Assembly: GCF_001553625.1 (NCBI RefSeq)
Contig: NZ_CP014230.1
Coordinates: forward strand, 992,001 to 1,056,000
From: Desulfomicrobium orale DSM 12838
Lineage (GTDB): Bacteria > Desulfobacterota > Desulfovibrionia > Desulfovibrionales > Desulfomicrobiaceae
DNA length: 64,000 bases
Direction: 5' to 3'
Made by a program: the position numbers and the translations under genes. Positions 7,739-17,114 of the stretch are shown in pieces. The notes under the pieces are model-generated. The model worked only from the letters and a program-made list of their open reading frames with translations. It was not told the origin of the DNA and ran no database searches. How positions within the stretch are numbered: the stretch's first letter is position 1; the number at the start of each line of letters is the position of its first letter.

Positions 7739-9325
7739 TCAGTCCTTGCGGAAGTGGCAGCCCCGGCTGTTTTTGTTGCGCAGGGCCGATGTGGTCACGA
7801 TGTACGCCGTCTGGCAGCCGTGAAAGAGATCCACGGATTCCTTGCAGATGCGGATGGCCTTGTAAAAGGAGTGGAGCCTTTTGTTCAGATTGCGGAGATC
7901 CTCGAAGGCCCGTTCCAGACGCGGGGTGGTACGCACGATGCCCATGTAATTCCACATGGTGCTGCGGATGGTGTTCCAGTCCTGATGGATGAGGGCGGGG
8001 TCTTCGGTCTGGGTCTTTCCCGAGGTGACCCAGGCAGGCATGGAATCCTGCAGGCGCCGGGAAAGGCCGCACGACGCTTCGTCGTACCGCCCGGCGATGT
8101 CCTCGGCCGCGCTCATCCCCCACAGCAGTCCTTCGAGAAGAGATGTCGAGGCCAGACGGTTGGCTCCGTGCACGCCGGTGCACGCGACTTCTCCAGCCGC
8201 GTACAGCCCGTCCAGAGTGGTCCGTCCCCGTCTGTCCACCAGCACGCCGCCGCAGGAATAGTGCGCCGCCGGAACCACCGGAATGGGCTCTTTCGTCATG
8301 TCGACCCCGATTTCCATGCATTTGGCGTAGATGGTCGGAAAGCGCTTGCGCAGGTCTTGATCCGTGTAGTTGGCCGCGTCCAGAAATACGCAGTCCTCGC
8401 CGGTCGTGAGCATCTCGTCCACAATGGCTCTGGCCACGATATCACGCGGAGCCAGCTCCAGCCGGTCGTCGTAGCGGGTCATGAAGCGTTCGCCTCTGGT
8501 GTTCAGGAGTCTTGCCCCTTCGCCGCGAACCGCCTCGGAGATGAGAAACTTGCGGTCGGCGCGGTGGAACAGTGAGGTGGGATGGAACTGGATGTACTCC
8601 AGATTCATGACCGTGGCTCCGGCGCGGTGAGCCATGGCCAGGCCGGAGCCGATGGAGGCCGAGGAGTTGGTCGTGTGCAGGAAAATCTGACCCAGCCCGC
8701 CGGTGCACAGAATGGTGAAATCCGCCATGATGATGTCGGATTCGCCCGTTTCCGCGTTGAAGACGTAGGCTCCCACGCACTGGTTGCTGAGCTGGTAGCG
8801 GAACTCCAGCCGGGTGGACTGGTGCCGGGTGGCCAAAAGGTCGATGGCCGTGCGGTTGTACAGAATACGGATATTGTCGTGTTCCTGCACCGCGCGGCCC
8901 AGGCTGTCCTGAATGGCGCGGCCCGTGTAGTCGGCGCAGGCCAGGATGCGGTGCACGGAATGGCCGCCCTCCCTGGTCAGAAAGCAGTCGCCGTTTGCCG
9001 TGCGTTCGAAGGGAACGCCGACCCGCTCGAAGAGTATCCGTTCCACGGCTTTCGGGCCGTCTTCGCACAGATAGCGCACCGCCTCGGCATAATTGTATTC
9101 GGCTCCCGCGACGGTGATGTCCCTGGCCAGAAGTTCCGGGCTGTCGTTCGGGCCGGTATAGATGATGCCCCCCTGGGCCAGGGCCGTGTTGCCGCTGTCC
9201 AGAGCCGGACCGGAACTGATCAGAGTCACCTCGTGTCCCCGGTCGGCCAGACACAGGGCAGCGGTGCATCCGGCGATGCCGGAGCCGATGATGAGAACTT
9301 CGGTTTTCAGGCGGGAATAGGGCAT
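7739..9325 (-). CDS. nadB: L-aspartate oxidase
   Basis: First step of de novo NAD synthesis: the FAD enzyme oxidises L-aspartate to iminoaspartate, using fumarate as acceptor in anaerobes. The 528-residue protein opens with the dinucleotide-binding GSGIAGCTAALCLADRGH (residue 13). It has EAVRGEGARLLN and HRxGAT-type flavin contacts mid-protein, and SCGGVLVDRRGRTTLDGLYAAGEV near residue 355, typical of the succinate dehydrogenase/NadB family. It is the last gene of nadC-nadA-nadB. AGGG lies upstream of its ATG. Confidence 0.94.
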   Translation of the reverse strand: MPYSRLKTEVLIIGSGIAGCTAALCLADRGHEVTLISSGPALDSGNTALAQGGIIYTGPNDSPELLARDITVAGAEYNYAEAVRYLCEDGPKAVERILFERVGVPFERTANGDCFLTREGGHSVHRILACADYTGRAIQDSLGRAVQEHDNIRILYNRTAIDLLATRHQSTRLEFRYQLSNQCVGAYVFNAETGESDIIMADFTILCTGGLGQIFLHTTNSSASIGSGLAMAHRAGATVMNLEYIQFHPTSLFHRADRKFLISEAVRGEGARLLNTRGERFMTRYDDRLELAPRDIVARAIVDEMLTTGEDCVFLDAANYTDQDLRKRFPTIYAKCMEIGVDMTKEPIPVVPAAHYSCGGVLVDRRGRTTLDGLYAAGEVACTGVHGANRLASTSLLEGLLWGMSAAEDIAGRYDEASCGLSRRLQDSMPAWVTSGKTQTEDPALIHQDWNTIRSTMWNYMGIVRTTPRLERAFEDLRNLNKRLHSFYKAIRICKESVDLFHGCQTAYIVTTSALRNKNSRGCHFRKD

Positions 9326-9405
9326 GGCGGTTTCCCTGTGCAGAGGAGCATGTTGCGCGGGTTCCGGTCCCGCGTTTCGGTTTGGAAGCCGTTTTCCGTT
9401 CCGGC

Positions 9406-10419
9406 TTACCGGCAGATGCGCAGCATGCGGTCCAGAGCCAGCCGGGCCGGTTCCGCGATGCTTTCGTCAACGCGGACGGGAGGCATCCGGTCCAGATTTT
9501 TCAGGAGGCGCAGCAGTTTTTCTTCCGTCACTTTGCCCATATTGGAACACAGGACGTCGCGTAGGGGGCGGATGGTCTTTCCGGGGTGCATGGCCTGCAG
9601 GCGGTTCACCAGATTCCATTCCGTGCCGATAAACAGAGTGCTCCCGTCGGGGGCGGCTTCGGTTTCCCGGATGAGAAATGTCGTGGAGCCCGCGCCATCC
9701 GCCATGTTCACCACCTCCGGATTGCATTCCGGATGCACCAGAATCCGGGCTTCGGGGTGCTCCCGGCGGATTTTTCCGATCCGCTCCGGATGGAATTTGG
9801 CGTGAATGGCGCACAGGCCGGGCCACAGGTACAGGCTGCGCGAAGGCTCGGCCGGGCGGACTTTCCGGCCTTTGTCGCGCACATCCAGACGCATGATCCG
9901 GGATTCGTCCAGCCCCAGAATATTGGCCGTATTTTTGCCGAGATTGGCGTCGGGCAGAAAGAGTACGCCGTCGCCCTGATCCAGAGCCCAACGCAGCATG
10001 ACCGGCGCGTTGGCCGAGGTGCATACGCTGCCGCCATGCCGTCCGCACAGGGCTTTCACCGCGGCGGAGGAATTGACGTAGGTCAGCGGGATGATCCGCG
10101 CACCGTTCGCGGTCAGGCGGCGGAGCACCTCTTCCGCCAGAGGGGCCGGGGCCATTTCGGCCATGACGCAGCTGGCCGTGACATCCGGGGTGTGCACCTC
10201 CTGCCCGTCCAGAGCCAGAATGGCCGCTGTTTCGGCCATGAAATGCACGCCGCAGAAAACGATATACTTGGCCTCCAGTCCGTCGATACGCCGGGCCAGT
10301 TCCAGGGAATCACCCAGAATGTCGGCGTGGCGGACAATGGAATCGTTCTGGTAGTGATGGGCGAGAATGCGGAGTCTGTCTCCCAGTCCGGCCCTGATGC
10401 GGGCGAGTTCGTCTTTCAT
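9406..10419 (-). CDS. nadA: quinolinate synthase A
   Basis: Condenses iminoaspartate with dihydroxyacetone phosphate to quinolinate using a [4Fe-4S] cluster. In the 337-residue product the three cluster cysteines are visible in FCGVHFMAET (about residue 52), TASCVMAEM (about 78-90) and HPECNPEVV (about 225). ILAHHYQ near residue 20 binds substrate. The ATG at 10419 overlaps the nadC stop, so the coding start is fixed by coupling rather than by longer upstream frames. It forms an operon with nadC and nadB. Confidence 0.95.
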   Translation of the reverse strand: MKDELARIRAGLGDRLRILAHHYQNDSIVRHADILGDSLELARRIDGLEAKYIVFCGVHFMAETAAILALDGQEVHTPDVTASCVMAEMAPAPLAEEVLRRLTANGARIIPLTYVNSSAAVKALCGRHGGSVCTSANAPVMLRWALDQGDGVLFLPDANLGKNTANILGLDESRIMRLDVRDKGRKVRPAEPSRSLYLWPGLCAIHAKFHPERIGKIRREHPEARILVHPECNPEVVNMADGAGSTTFLIRETEAAPDGSTLFIGTEWNLVNRLQAMHPGKTIRPLRDVLCSNMGKVTEEKLLRLLKNLDRMPPVRVDESIAEPARLALDRMLRICR

Positions 10420-11279
10420 GTCCGCTCCTGATGGAGGCGCATGGAGAAGTCCGCTGTGGCGGCGGAATGGGTGATGGCTCCGGCGGAAATATAAGTGGGC
10501 CCCAGGGCGGCCAGTTCTCCCACCGTGTCCAGCGTCACGTTGCCGCTGATTTCCGATTCGATATGCGCCGGAATGAGGGCCAGAGCCCGGGCGGCCGTGG
10601 GCAGGTCCATGTTGTCGAGCATGATGCGCTGCGGCGAGAGGCTCACGGCTTCGCGCACATGATCGAGGGTCCGGCACTCGATTTCCAGCGGCGGGCAGGG
10701 ATCGTATGCCCGCCGCAGGGCTTCCACGGCCAGAGTGATGGAGCCCGCCTGATCGATATGATTGTCCTTGAGCATGAGCATGTCTTCGAGATTCAGACGG
10801 TGATTGTGTCCACCGCCCGTGCGTACGGCGTATTTCTCCAGATACCGCTGCCCCGGCGTGGTCTTGCGGGTATCCAGAATGCGTACGCCCGTGCCTTCGA
10901 TGGCCCGGGCAAAGCGCCGGGCGGTATTGGCCACGCCCGACAGGTGGCCGATGAAATTCATGATCACCCGCTCGGCCTTAAGCAGAACCCGTGCCGGGGC
11001 GCTGATCCGGGCCGCTTTCTGCCAGCGGACGAGGACGTCTCCGTCCGCCGCAAGCAGGCTTATCCGGTATTCGGTACAGTGCATGCGGTCCAATACGATG
11101 GCGATGAGGGGCAGACCGGCCACGATGGTGTCTTCTTTGGCCACAATCACCGCGTGCAGCAGTGAGTCCGGGGGAAACAGCGCATCGGAGGTGAGGTCGC
11201 GCCCGTCCTCCTCCAGTGCGAGATCGACGAGCCGGTGCAGCATATCAAGCCGCTCGGCGTTGAAAAATGAAGTGAACAT
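10416..11279 (-). CDS. nadC: nicotinate-nucleotide pyrophosphorylase (carboxylating)
   Basis: Quinolinate phosphoribosyltransferase makes nicotinate mononucleotide from quinolinate and PRPP. The 287 residues include the family core TRKTTPGQRYLEKYAV near residue 137, GGGHNHRLNLEDMLMLKDNH shortly after, and ECRTLDHVREA plus MLDNMD around 200-220. It is the first gene of the NAD operon and is transcribed leftward into nadA. Confidence 0.95.
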   Translation of the reverse strand: MFTSFFNAERLDMLHRLVDLALEEDGRDLTSDALFPPDSLLHAVIVAKEDTIVAGLPLIAIVLDRMHCTEYRISLLAADGDVLVRWQKAARISAPARVLLKAERVIMNFIGHLSGVANTARRFARAIEGTGVRILDTRKTTPGQRYLEKYAVRTGGGHNHRLNLEDMLMLKDNHIDQAGSITLAVEALRRAYDPCPPLEIECRTLDHVREAVSLSPQRIMLDNMDLPTAARALALIPAHIESEISGNVTLDTVGELAALGPTYISAGAITHSAATADFSMRLHQERT

Positions 11280-11315
11280 GGATCCGCCGTGTGTATCCTC
11301 ATCCGCTGAGGCGTG

Positions 11316-11684
11316 TCAGGCGCAGCAGTAAACCGTGTCGAAGTATGCCGGAGAGAAAAAATTCCGGAAGGGAATGATCGTTTCGAATTCGAGCCCGAAG
11401 GAGTAGGTCCCCATACAGGATGTCGGATCGACCTGTTCCCAGCGCACCGTGCCATACATGCTGGATATTCCTTCCATCCCGGCTATGCTGGACTCTGGCA
11501 GGAGCAGGGTGATTTCATCAGCGGGCCAGAACAGATAATCCGACTCGATAAGGGCTCCCGTACGGCTCACATTGATGATGCGGGCCGTGCGGGGCGACTG
11601 AAGTACCCTGTTGCGGGAGATGATCTGGCAGGGTTGCAGACAGGCGTAGCGTATCCACTTTCTGCCGGGCCTTTCGTGTTTCAT
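11316..11684 (-). CDS. PilZ-domain-like protein
   Basis: A 122-residue cytoplasmic protein resembling a stand-alone PilZ domain: an RKWIRY element near residue 8, then NVSRTGALIESD around residue 45, which looks like the (D/N)xSxxG motif that binds cyclic-di-GMP. The start at 11684 has AGGAAG upstream; an ATG nine codons earlier does not. It sits just upstream of nadC on the same strand and probably has no metabolic tie to it. C-di-GMP binding is inferred, since the first arginine motif is only partly recognisable. Confidence 0.6.
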   Translation of the reverse strand: MKHERPGRKWIRYACLQPCQIISRNRVLQSPRTARIINVSRTGALIESDYLFWPADEITLLLPESSIAGMEGISSMYGTVRWEQVDPTSCMGTYSFGLEFETIIPFRNFFSPAYFDTVYCCA

Positions 11685-11795
11685 GGAAACTTCCTGACAC
11701 CTATCTTTCATGATTCATTGGCTACGGTTACGAAGCCGGATAAACCCGATCACGAAAAAAGAAAAGCCTCTGGACCAGCCGCATGCCGGACGACG

Positions 11796-12536
11796 CTACT
11801 CACGATATATATAGCTGCCAATATCGCAGTTGAATCTGTATTTGTCTCCTCTGTATATGGAGTGTGTGAACTCAACAGCCCTTCCATTGTCGCTATATAC
11901 AGTCCCTTCAGCCCAGATGCATGCGCACGTAGCGTCTATTTTGAGGGCTTTTTGTTCGTGCTCAGCAGGGATTACGGCCCCGAGTTCCTGTCTTGAGCGC
12001 ATCAGATTCATTCCATATTCCTCTCTGATCAGTTTATATATCATATTGTTTGTATTTTTTTTCAGTATATCCGGAAAAAGTTCTTCCGGTAAATAGCATC
12101 TTTCCAGGACAAGGGGCATGTCATTCGCAAGCATCAGTCTTTTCAGATAGACTATCTGGCTCCCGACATTTACTTCGAGCTTTTCAGATATGTATTCATC
12201 AGCCTCTTTTATTACTGCTATCAATGTTTTATACCTTGGAGTAAGTCCTGCTTTGACAATATCTTCATAGTATGAGGATATTTCTTTGAGTGATCTGGTG
12301 AGTACAGGAGTTTTTTCCGAGAGAAGAAATGTCCCTTTTCCGCGAATACGGATGAGCATATGATTGCTTACAAGCAAATCAATCGCCTGCCTGACGGTCA
12401 TTCTGTGGACATTGAATTTTTTGGCAATGTCTATTTCATTTGGAATTTTGTCTCCAGGGAGAAATTTTTTATTCTTTATTTGGCCTGAGAGCCAATTGTA
12501 AATCATTATGTATTTTGATTCGCGTTTTGTATTCAT
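11796..12536 (-). CDS. GntR-family transcriptional regulator (HutC/UTRA type)
   Basis: A 246-residue regulator with an N-terminal winged helix (LPGDKIPNEIDIAKKFNVHR about 27-47, then RGKGTFLL) and a C-terminal UTRA ligand-binding domain (YLKRLMLANDMPLVLERCYLP about 130). The gene is clearly AT-richer than its neighbours, with many ATA, TTA and AGT codons, which suggests recent acquisition. It lies downstream of xsc on the same strand, separated by a terminator, and is the obvious candidate regulator of xsc. The effector could be a sulfonate or its breakdown product; this is inference. Confidence 0.85.
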   Translation of the reverse strand: MNTKRESKYIMIYNWLSGQIKNKKFLPGDKIPNEIDIAKKFNVHRMTVRQAIDLLVSNHMLIRIRGKGTFLLSEKTPVLTRSLKEISSYYEDIVKAGLTPRYKTLIAVIKEADEYISEKLEVNVGSQIVYLKRLMLANDMPLVLERCYLPEELFPDILKKNTNNMIYKLIREEYGMNLMRSRQELGAVIPAEHEQKALKIDATCACIWAEGTVYSDNGRAVEFTHSIYRGDKYRFNCDIGSYIYRE

Positions 12537-12597
12537 GATGCGCTAATTTCTGGAATCTGCCTTTACTGTTTTTTTACGGTTGCCGGATTTTAAAACG

Positions 12598-12631
12598 AAA
12601 CACCCCCGAAAGCGGGCTTCCGGGGGTGTTT
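12598..12631 (-). terminator. intrinsic terminator after xsc
   Basis: A strong stem (AACACCCCCG / CGGGGGTGTT) with a 12-base loop lies 20 bases past the xsc stop. On the minus strand it is followed by a TTTCG/TTTTAAAA stretch. It separates xsc from the regulator gene. Confidence 0.8.
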
Positions 12632-12650
12632 GATGATGATAACGGGGGAA

Positions 12651-14429
12651 CTAGCCCTTCTGAGGACGCATGTCTTCTTTCTTGATTCCAGCAACGACGA
12701 CGGGCTTCTTCATGGCGTCGCGGCGGAAAGGCTCGCCCAGTTCCTGGTTCAGGATGACTTCGATGAAGGTGGTCTTCTTGTTCTCCATCTGGTCTTTCAC
12801 CGCCTGGGTCAGGGCCTCGCTCAGAGCTTCAGGAGTTTTCACCTGCACGCCCTTCATGCCGCAGGCTTCGGCGATCTTGGCGTAGCTCACATCGCGATCC
12901 TGCTCGGTGCCGACAAAGTTGTCATCGAACCACAGAGTGGAGTTACGCTTTTCCGCGCCCCACTGGTAGTTGCGGAAGATGACCATGGTGATGGCCGGCC
13001 ACCAGTCGCGTCCGCAGGTGGTCATTTCGTTCATGGAAATGCCGTAAGCTCCGTCGCCGGCAAAACCGATGACCGGAACGTCGGGGCAGGCAATCTTGGC
13101 GCCGAGGATGGCGGGGAAGCCGTATCCGCAGGGGCCGAACAGGCCGGGGGCCAGATATTTGCGGCCTTCCTCGAAGGTCGGGTAGGCGTTGCCGATGGCG
13201 CAGTTGTTACCGATGTCGGAAGAGGTGATGGCGCCCTTGGGCATGACCTTCATGATGGCGCGCCAAGCCATACGCACGGACATGAGGTTGGGGTCCTTCT
13301 TGCGGGCACGTTCGTTCCACGTGGTGCCCGGATCGTCGGCTTCGTGATCCATGGTCTCCAGTTCCTTGGCCCAGCGTTCCTTGGCGTCCTTGGCCAGAGC
13401 CTCGCGCTCCTTGCGGCCCGCATCGCCGGCGGTTTTATCCAGCGCGTTCAGGATGCCCATGGCGACCTTGCCCGCGTCGCCCTGAATACCGACGGTCACA
13501 GCCTTGGTCAGGCCGATGCGGTCGGCGTTAATGTCCACCTGGATGATCTTGGCGGTTTTAGGCCAGTAGTCGAAGCCGCCGTAGCTGGGCAGGGTGGAGA
13601 AGGGGTTCAGGCGGGTGCCCAGGCAGAGCACCACGTCAGCCTTGGAGACGATTTCCATGGCAGCCTTGGAGCCGTTGTAGCCCAGCGGGCCCATGGACAG
13701 CGGATGGGAACCGGGGAAGGCGTCGTTGTGCTGGTAGTTGCAGCAGACAGGGGCGCTCAGGCGTTCGGCCAGCTTTTTGGAAGCCTCGATGGCATTGCCC
13801 AGAATGACGCCCGCGCCGTTCAGGATGACCGGGAACTTGGCGGCGGAGAGCAGCTTGGCCGCTTCAGCGATGGCTTCGGCACCGCCGGCGGGACGCTCGA
13901 AGCGTACGATCTGGGGCAGTTCGATGTCCACGACCTGGGTGAACATGTCGCGGGGAATGTTGATCTGGGCCGGAGCGGAGCAACGGCGGGCCTGTTCGAT
14001 GACACGGTTCAGAACTTCAGCCACGCGGGAAGGATCGCGCACTTCTTCCTGATAGCAGACCATATCCTTGAAGGCGGCCATCTGCTCGATTTCCTGGAAT
14101 CCGCCCTGGCCGATGGTCTTGTTGGCGGCCTGCGGGGTCACCAGAAGCAAGGGGGTGTGGTTCCAGTAGGCGGTTTTGACCGGAGTGACAAAGTTGGTGA
14201 TACCGGGGCCGTTCTGGGCGACAATCATGGACATTTTGCCGGAGGCGCGGGTGAAGCCGTCAGCCATCATGCCTGCGTTGCCTTCGTGGGCGACATCCCA
14301 GAAGGTGATACCGGCTTTCGGAAAGAGATCCGAAATCGGCATGAACGCGGAGCCGATAATGCCGAAGGCATGTTCGATGCCCTGCATCTGCAAAACTTTC
14401 ACAAATGCTTCTTCTGTGGTCATTTTCAT
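12651..14429 (-). CDS. xsc: sulfoacetaldehyde acetyltransferase
   Basis: A ThDP enzyme that cleaves sulfoacetaldehyde with phosphate to acetyl phosphate and sulfite. The 592 residues have the three-domain ThDP layout: an N-terminal catalytic glutamate region (GITFWDVAHEGNAGMMADGF about 40), a middle domain, and the ThDP motif GFAGDGAYGISMNEM about 455. The family-typical FGIIGSAFMPISD near residue 22 and NSTLWFDDNFVGTE near 505 separate Xsc from acetolactate synthase. AGGAGG lies 8 bases before the ATG. Sulfite released in a sulfate reducer can feed dissimilatory reduction, while acetyl phosphate gives ATP. No taurine aminotransferase or transporter gene is adjacent. Confidence 0.92.
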   Translation of the reverse strand: MKMTTEEAFVKVLQMQGIEHAFGIIGSAFMPISDLFPKAGITFWDVAHEGNAGMMADGFTRASGKMSMIVAQNGPGITNFVTPVKTAYWNHTPLLLVTPQAANKTIGQGGFQEIEQMAAFKDMVCYQEEVRDPSRVAEVLNRVIEQARRCSAPAQINIPRDMFTQVVDIELPQIVRFERPAGGAEAIAEAAKLLSAAKFPVILNGAGVILGNAIEASKKLAERLSAPVCCNYQHNDAFPGSHPLSMGPLGYNGSKAAMEIVSKADVVLCLGTRLNPFSTLPSYGGFDYWPKTAKIIQVDINADRIGLTKAVTVGIQGDAGKVAMGILNALDKTAGDAGRKEREALAKDAKERWAKELETMDHEADDPGTTWNERARKKDPNLMSVRMAWRAIMKVMPKGAITSSDIGNNCAIGNAYPTFEEGRKYLAPGLFGPCGYGFPAILGAKIACPDVPVIGFAGDGAYGISMNEMTTCGRDWWPAITMVIFRNYQWGAEKRNSTLWFDDNFVGTEQDRDVSYAKIAEACGMKGVQVKTPEALSEALTQAVKDQMENKKTTFIEVILNQELGEPFRRDAMKKPVVVAGIKKEDMRPQKG

Positions 14430-15018
14430 TGGAGAACCTCCTTTCTTGGCCTCGTTGAAGGTTGTTGCCGCCGACGGGTGGCATATTCGATATCCGGGGG
14501 ATGGCTCGGAACCATTCCCTGACGAGGCGGTCGAGCCATTTTCTTCCCTGCCCTTTGAACTGAGTGTATTACTAGCCTATCTCGCGGGCAATGACTAGAC
14601 CTGATTGTGATAAATTTCATGGGAGGACTGTTCTCCTCTGATAATCCATTATTTTTTAGTGGGTTACCCGGGCCTATGGCTCATTGGAATAAAAGATGAG
14701 AATGGAGGCGGGATTATATTGTCGAAAAGAAGGCACGGGCGCACCGGTCATAGAGCATGGCAACCCTGCGCCAGCCCTCGGTCCCGCCGGGCACGATTAT
14801 TTGTCCCGATGCTTGTAAAAATGCTGATCAGAAAAGGTGGGCTGTTTTCGGCTCGTTATGATGACTTTCAGATCATCGACGCGTGCGATGCCATGTAAAA
14901 GAGGGAAAAAGGTATGATGCGCTCAACTCGCCGGCAGAAAGAGAAAAGTAGGTTTGTTGCATCCTCGAGACTTTGGCGCACCACAACTTTTTTGCTTCCT
15001 TTATAACGAGGCCTGAGG
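14430..15018. other. intergenic region upstream of xsc
   Basis: About 590 bases between xsc and hemC without a convincing gene. It must hold the leftward xsc promoter and any GntR operator. The half nearest hemC is AT-rich. I see no clear palindrome of the FarR/HutC type and no transfer-RNA-like fold. Short open frames here have atypical composition and no ribosome sites. Confidence 0.6.
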
Positions 15019-15948
15019 CTAGGGGCAGACCGGGTATACTTGCGCCAGAATTTCCCGGCCTCCGGCGGCAAGCACTTCCTGGGCCACGGCGGCACCCAGT
15101 TCAGCCGGACTGCCGGCCGGTCCACTGCCCTGTTTGCGGATGATCCGCTCGCCGCACAGATCGCCGACCAGGCCGGTCAGGTGGATGATGTCATCCGAAA
15201 GCTCCGCGAAACCAGCAATGGGTACCTGACATCCGCCATCCAGGGCGAACAGGAAGGCGCGTTCGGCCGCCACGCAAATCCGCGACGGAGCGTGGTCCAG
15301 AAAACCCAACAGGTCGTCCAGATCCGGGCGGTCTTCCCGGTATTCGATTCCCAGCGCGCCCTGCGCCACCGCCGGATAAAATTCCGGAGGGGTCAGTTCG
15401 GCCATGTACGGCGCGGTCAGTCCCAGACGCCTCAATCCGGCCATGGCTACGATGATGGCGTCAAATTCGCCGCGCATGAGCTTGTCCACCCGCGTATCCA
15501 GATTGCCCCGCAGAGACTCGATCCGCGCATCACGGCGCAGAGCCGCAAACTGCGTCTGGCGGCGCAGGCTGCTCGTGCCGACCTTTGCTCCGGCGGGCAG
15601 AGCCGCGATATTTTCGTACCGTGCGCTCAGAAAACAGTCCGCAGGCGTCTCGCGTTCCGGGATGATCCCGAGCTTCAGTCCGGCGGGCAGCTGGGCGGGC
15701 ACATCTTTCATGGAATGCACCGCAATGTCCGCCTCACCGGCCAGAAGGGCCTCCTCGATTTCCTTCACGAAAAGCCCCTTGCCGCCGATTCTGGCCAGGG
15801 GCACGTCTAGAATCTTGTCGCCCTTGGTCTTGATGATGCACAGCTCCACATCCAGGCCGGGGTGGGCCGCACGGAGCAGAGCGGAGATATGATCGGCCTG
15901 CCACAGAGCCAGCTTGCTGCCACGAGTGGCGATACGCATGGTCTTCAT
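15019..15948 (-). CDS. hemC: porphobilinogen deaminase (hydroxymethylbilane synthase)
   Basis: Polymerises four porphobilinogens to hydroxymethylbilane in tetrapyrrole synthesis. The 309-residue protein begins [18 protein letters not shown], the family N-terminus, and has [12 protein letters not shown] (cofactor-binding arginines, about 133) and the dipyrromethane-cofactor cysteine region near [13 protein letters not shown] (about 240). The ATG at 15948 has AGGAAAGGG upstream; a much longer in-frame extension overlaps fmdB and is spurious. The downstream pathway genes hemB and ahb lie 36 kb away. Confidence 0.95.
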   Translation of the reverse strand: MKTMRIATRGSKLALWQADHISALLRAAHPGLDVELCIIKTKGDKILDVPLARIGGKGLFVKEIEEALLAGEADIAVHSMKDVPAQLPAGLKLGIIPERETPADCFLSARYENIAALPAGAKVGTSSLRRQTQFAALRRDARIESLRGNLDTRVDKLMRGEFDAIIVAMAGLRRLGLTAPYMAELTPPEFYPAVAQGALGIEYREDRPDLDDLLGFLDHAPSRICVAAERAFLFALDGGCQVPIAGFAELSDDIIHLTGLVGDLCGERIIRKQGSGPAGSPAELGAAVAQEVLAAGGREILAQVYPVCP

Positions 15949-15958
15949 GGGCCCTTTC

Positions 15959-16201
15959 CTAGCCGCAGGTGGAGCAGCTGCCGCCGGAGCAGCCCCGGCA
16001 TCCGCCCTGACCACGGGTGGTGATGGCGCTGGCGCTGGGTGAGCCCGAGACAATGGGGCCTCCAGTCCGGAACACCCCGCGGGACATGAGTTTGGTCGTG
16101 TTCGCACTGCCGCAGGCCGGGCAGGCGGGGTCGCTTCCGTCCAGAACGACTTCCTCGAACTCCTTGTCGCAGGAATTACAGACGTATTCGAAGATGGGCA
16201 T
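15959..16201 (-). CDS. FmdB-family zinc-ribbon protein
   Basis: An 80-residue protein starting [16 protein letters not shown] with a second CPACGS pair near residue 28, the two CxxC knuckles of the FmdB/YfcA zinc ribbon. The C-terminal tail is glycine and cysteine rich ([15 protein letters not shown]), which is common in deltaproteobacterial members. Its function is unknown; an early link to formamidase regulation gave the family its name. It lies 10 bp before hemC and 12 bp after gmhA, so these are probably one transcript. Confidence 0.8.
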   Translation of the reverse strand: MPIFEYVCNSCDKEFEEVVLDGSDPACPACGSANTTKLMSRGVFRTGGPIVSGSPSASAITTRGQGGCRGCSGGSCSTCG

Positions 16202-16213
16202 GATGTCTCCTTG

Positions 16214-16849
16214 TCAGACCGTCTCGGGCGTGTCTCCCGCAAAGGGTTCGAGTTCGGTCACGGCTTCAAAAAGATAATGGTCTACCAGCCAGCACAGCAT
16301 GTGCCCGATGGCGGAATGAATTTCCTGCACGAGAGGTGTGCTGCTCTCCGGCACGACCAGAGAATACCGGCAATGTGCGGTCATGAAACCGCCGTTTCCT
16401 CCGCCCAGTCCTACAGTGATCAGCCCTATCTCCCGCGCCACGCGCAGGGCTTCGCACACGTTCGCACTGTTGCCTGAAGTGGAAATGCCGACCAGTACAT
16501 CACCCGGACGGCCCAGAGCCTGCACCTGCTTGCTGAAAATCTGCTCGAACGCGTAGTCGTTGCCAATGGCCGTCATTGCCGACGAGTCCGTGGTCAGGGC
16601 GATGGCCGGCAGTGGCGGGCGCTCCATCAGGAAGCGGTTGACCAGCTCCGCCGCGAAATGCTGGGCATCGGCCGCGCTGCCTCCATTGCCGCAAAAAAGA
16701 ATCTTGCCGCCGTCCATCAGGCTCCGGGCCATGATTCTGGCTGTTTCGGCAACGAGTCCGGCATTCTCCGCGAAAAAGCTTTCGCGCAGTCTGGCGCCTG
16801 CGTGGGCATGGTTCATGATTATCTGCTGAACTTTGTCCGTCATCCGCAT
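16214..16849 (-). CDS. gmhA: sedoheptulose-7-phosphate isomerase
   Basis: Isomerises sedoheptulose 7-phosphate to D-glycero-D-manno-heptose 7-phosphate, the first step to the LPS inner-core heptose. The SIS domain shows [21 protein letters not shown] (about 45-66), [14 protein letters not shown] (about 83) and [12 protein letters not shown] (about 118). The start at 16849 gives 211 residues and has AAGGTG upstream. The frame stays open further upstream, with an AGGAGG-ATG about 47 codons earlier. That spacing is too tight and the added residues are not conserved, so I reject the longer form. The 265 bases upstream hold no other gene. Confidence 0.9.
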   Translation of the reverse strand: MRMTDKVQQIIMNHAHAGARLRESFFAENAGLVAETARIMARSLMDGGKILFCGNGGSAADAQHFAAELVNRFLMERPPLPAIALTTDSSAMTAIGNDYAFEQIFSKQVQALGRPGDVLVGISTSGNSANVCEALRVAREIGLITVGLGGGNGGFMTAHCRYSLVVPESSTPLVQEIHSAIGHMLCWLVDHYLFEAVTELEPFAGDTPETV

Positions 16850-17114
16850 CGTTGCACCTTGATTGGAGCGACATTGTCCGGGCTTGGCGCACAACGAAAA
16901 TCCGCCGGCTGGCTCCGTATGCCGACTCCGCAGCGGGCCGCATAAAAAGCCTGCCTCACCGGAGTATCTGGCTGTGTAAGTTTCCATTCCTCCTTTGGCA
17001 AGGCATTCTTCCCCCACGGGAAGGCAGACGTCGCGCCCATAGAACGCGAAACGGGCGCTCATCTTCAGGATAAGCACCCGCATGTAAACGTCGATGGAGC
17101 ATGCCGGAATACGG

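Noticed and set aside
12630-14522. 630-codon open frame on the plus strand opposite xsc
   Set aside because: Antisense shadow of a well-supported GC-rich gene; no ribosome site and no domain. Similar long shadows lie opposite the amidase (55872-57476), hsdR (57723-59381) and hpf/rpoN (28339-29757).
14575-14605. Possible sigma-54 promoter before xsc
   Set aside because: GG and GC are 10 bases apart and TTGC is present, but the -24 element is AGGTCT and the distance to xsc is large; too weak to list.
16850-16990. Longer N-terminus for gmhA from an AGGAGG-ATG upstream
   Set aside because: The spacing between the ribosome site and ATG is only about one base, and the 47 extra residues have no counterpart in GmhA proteins.
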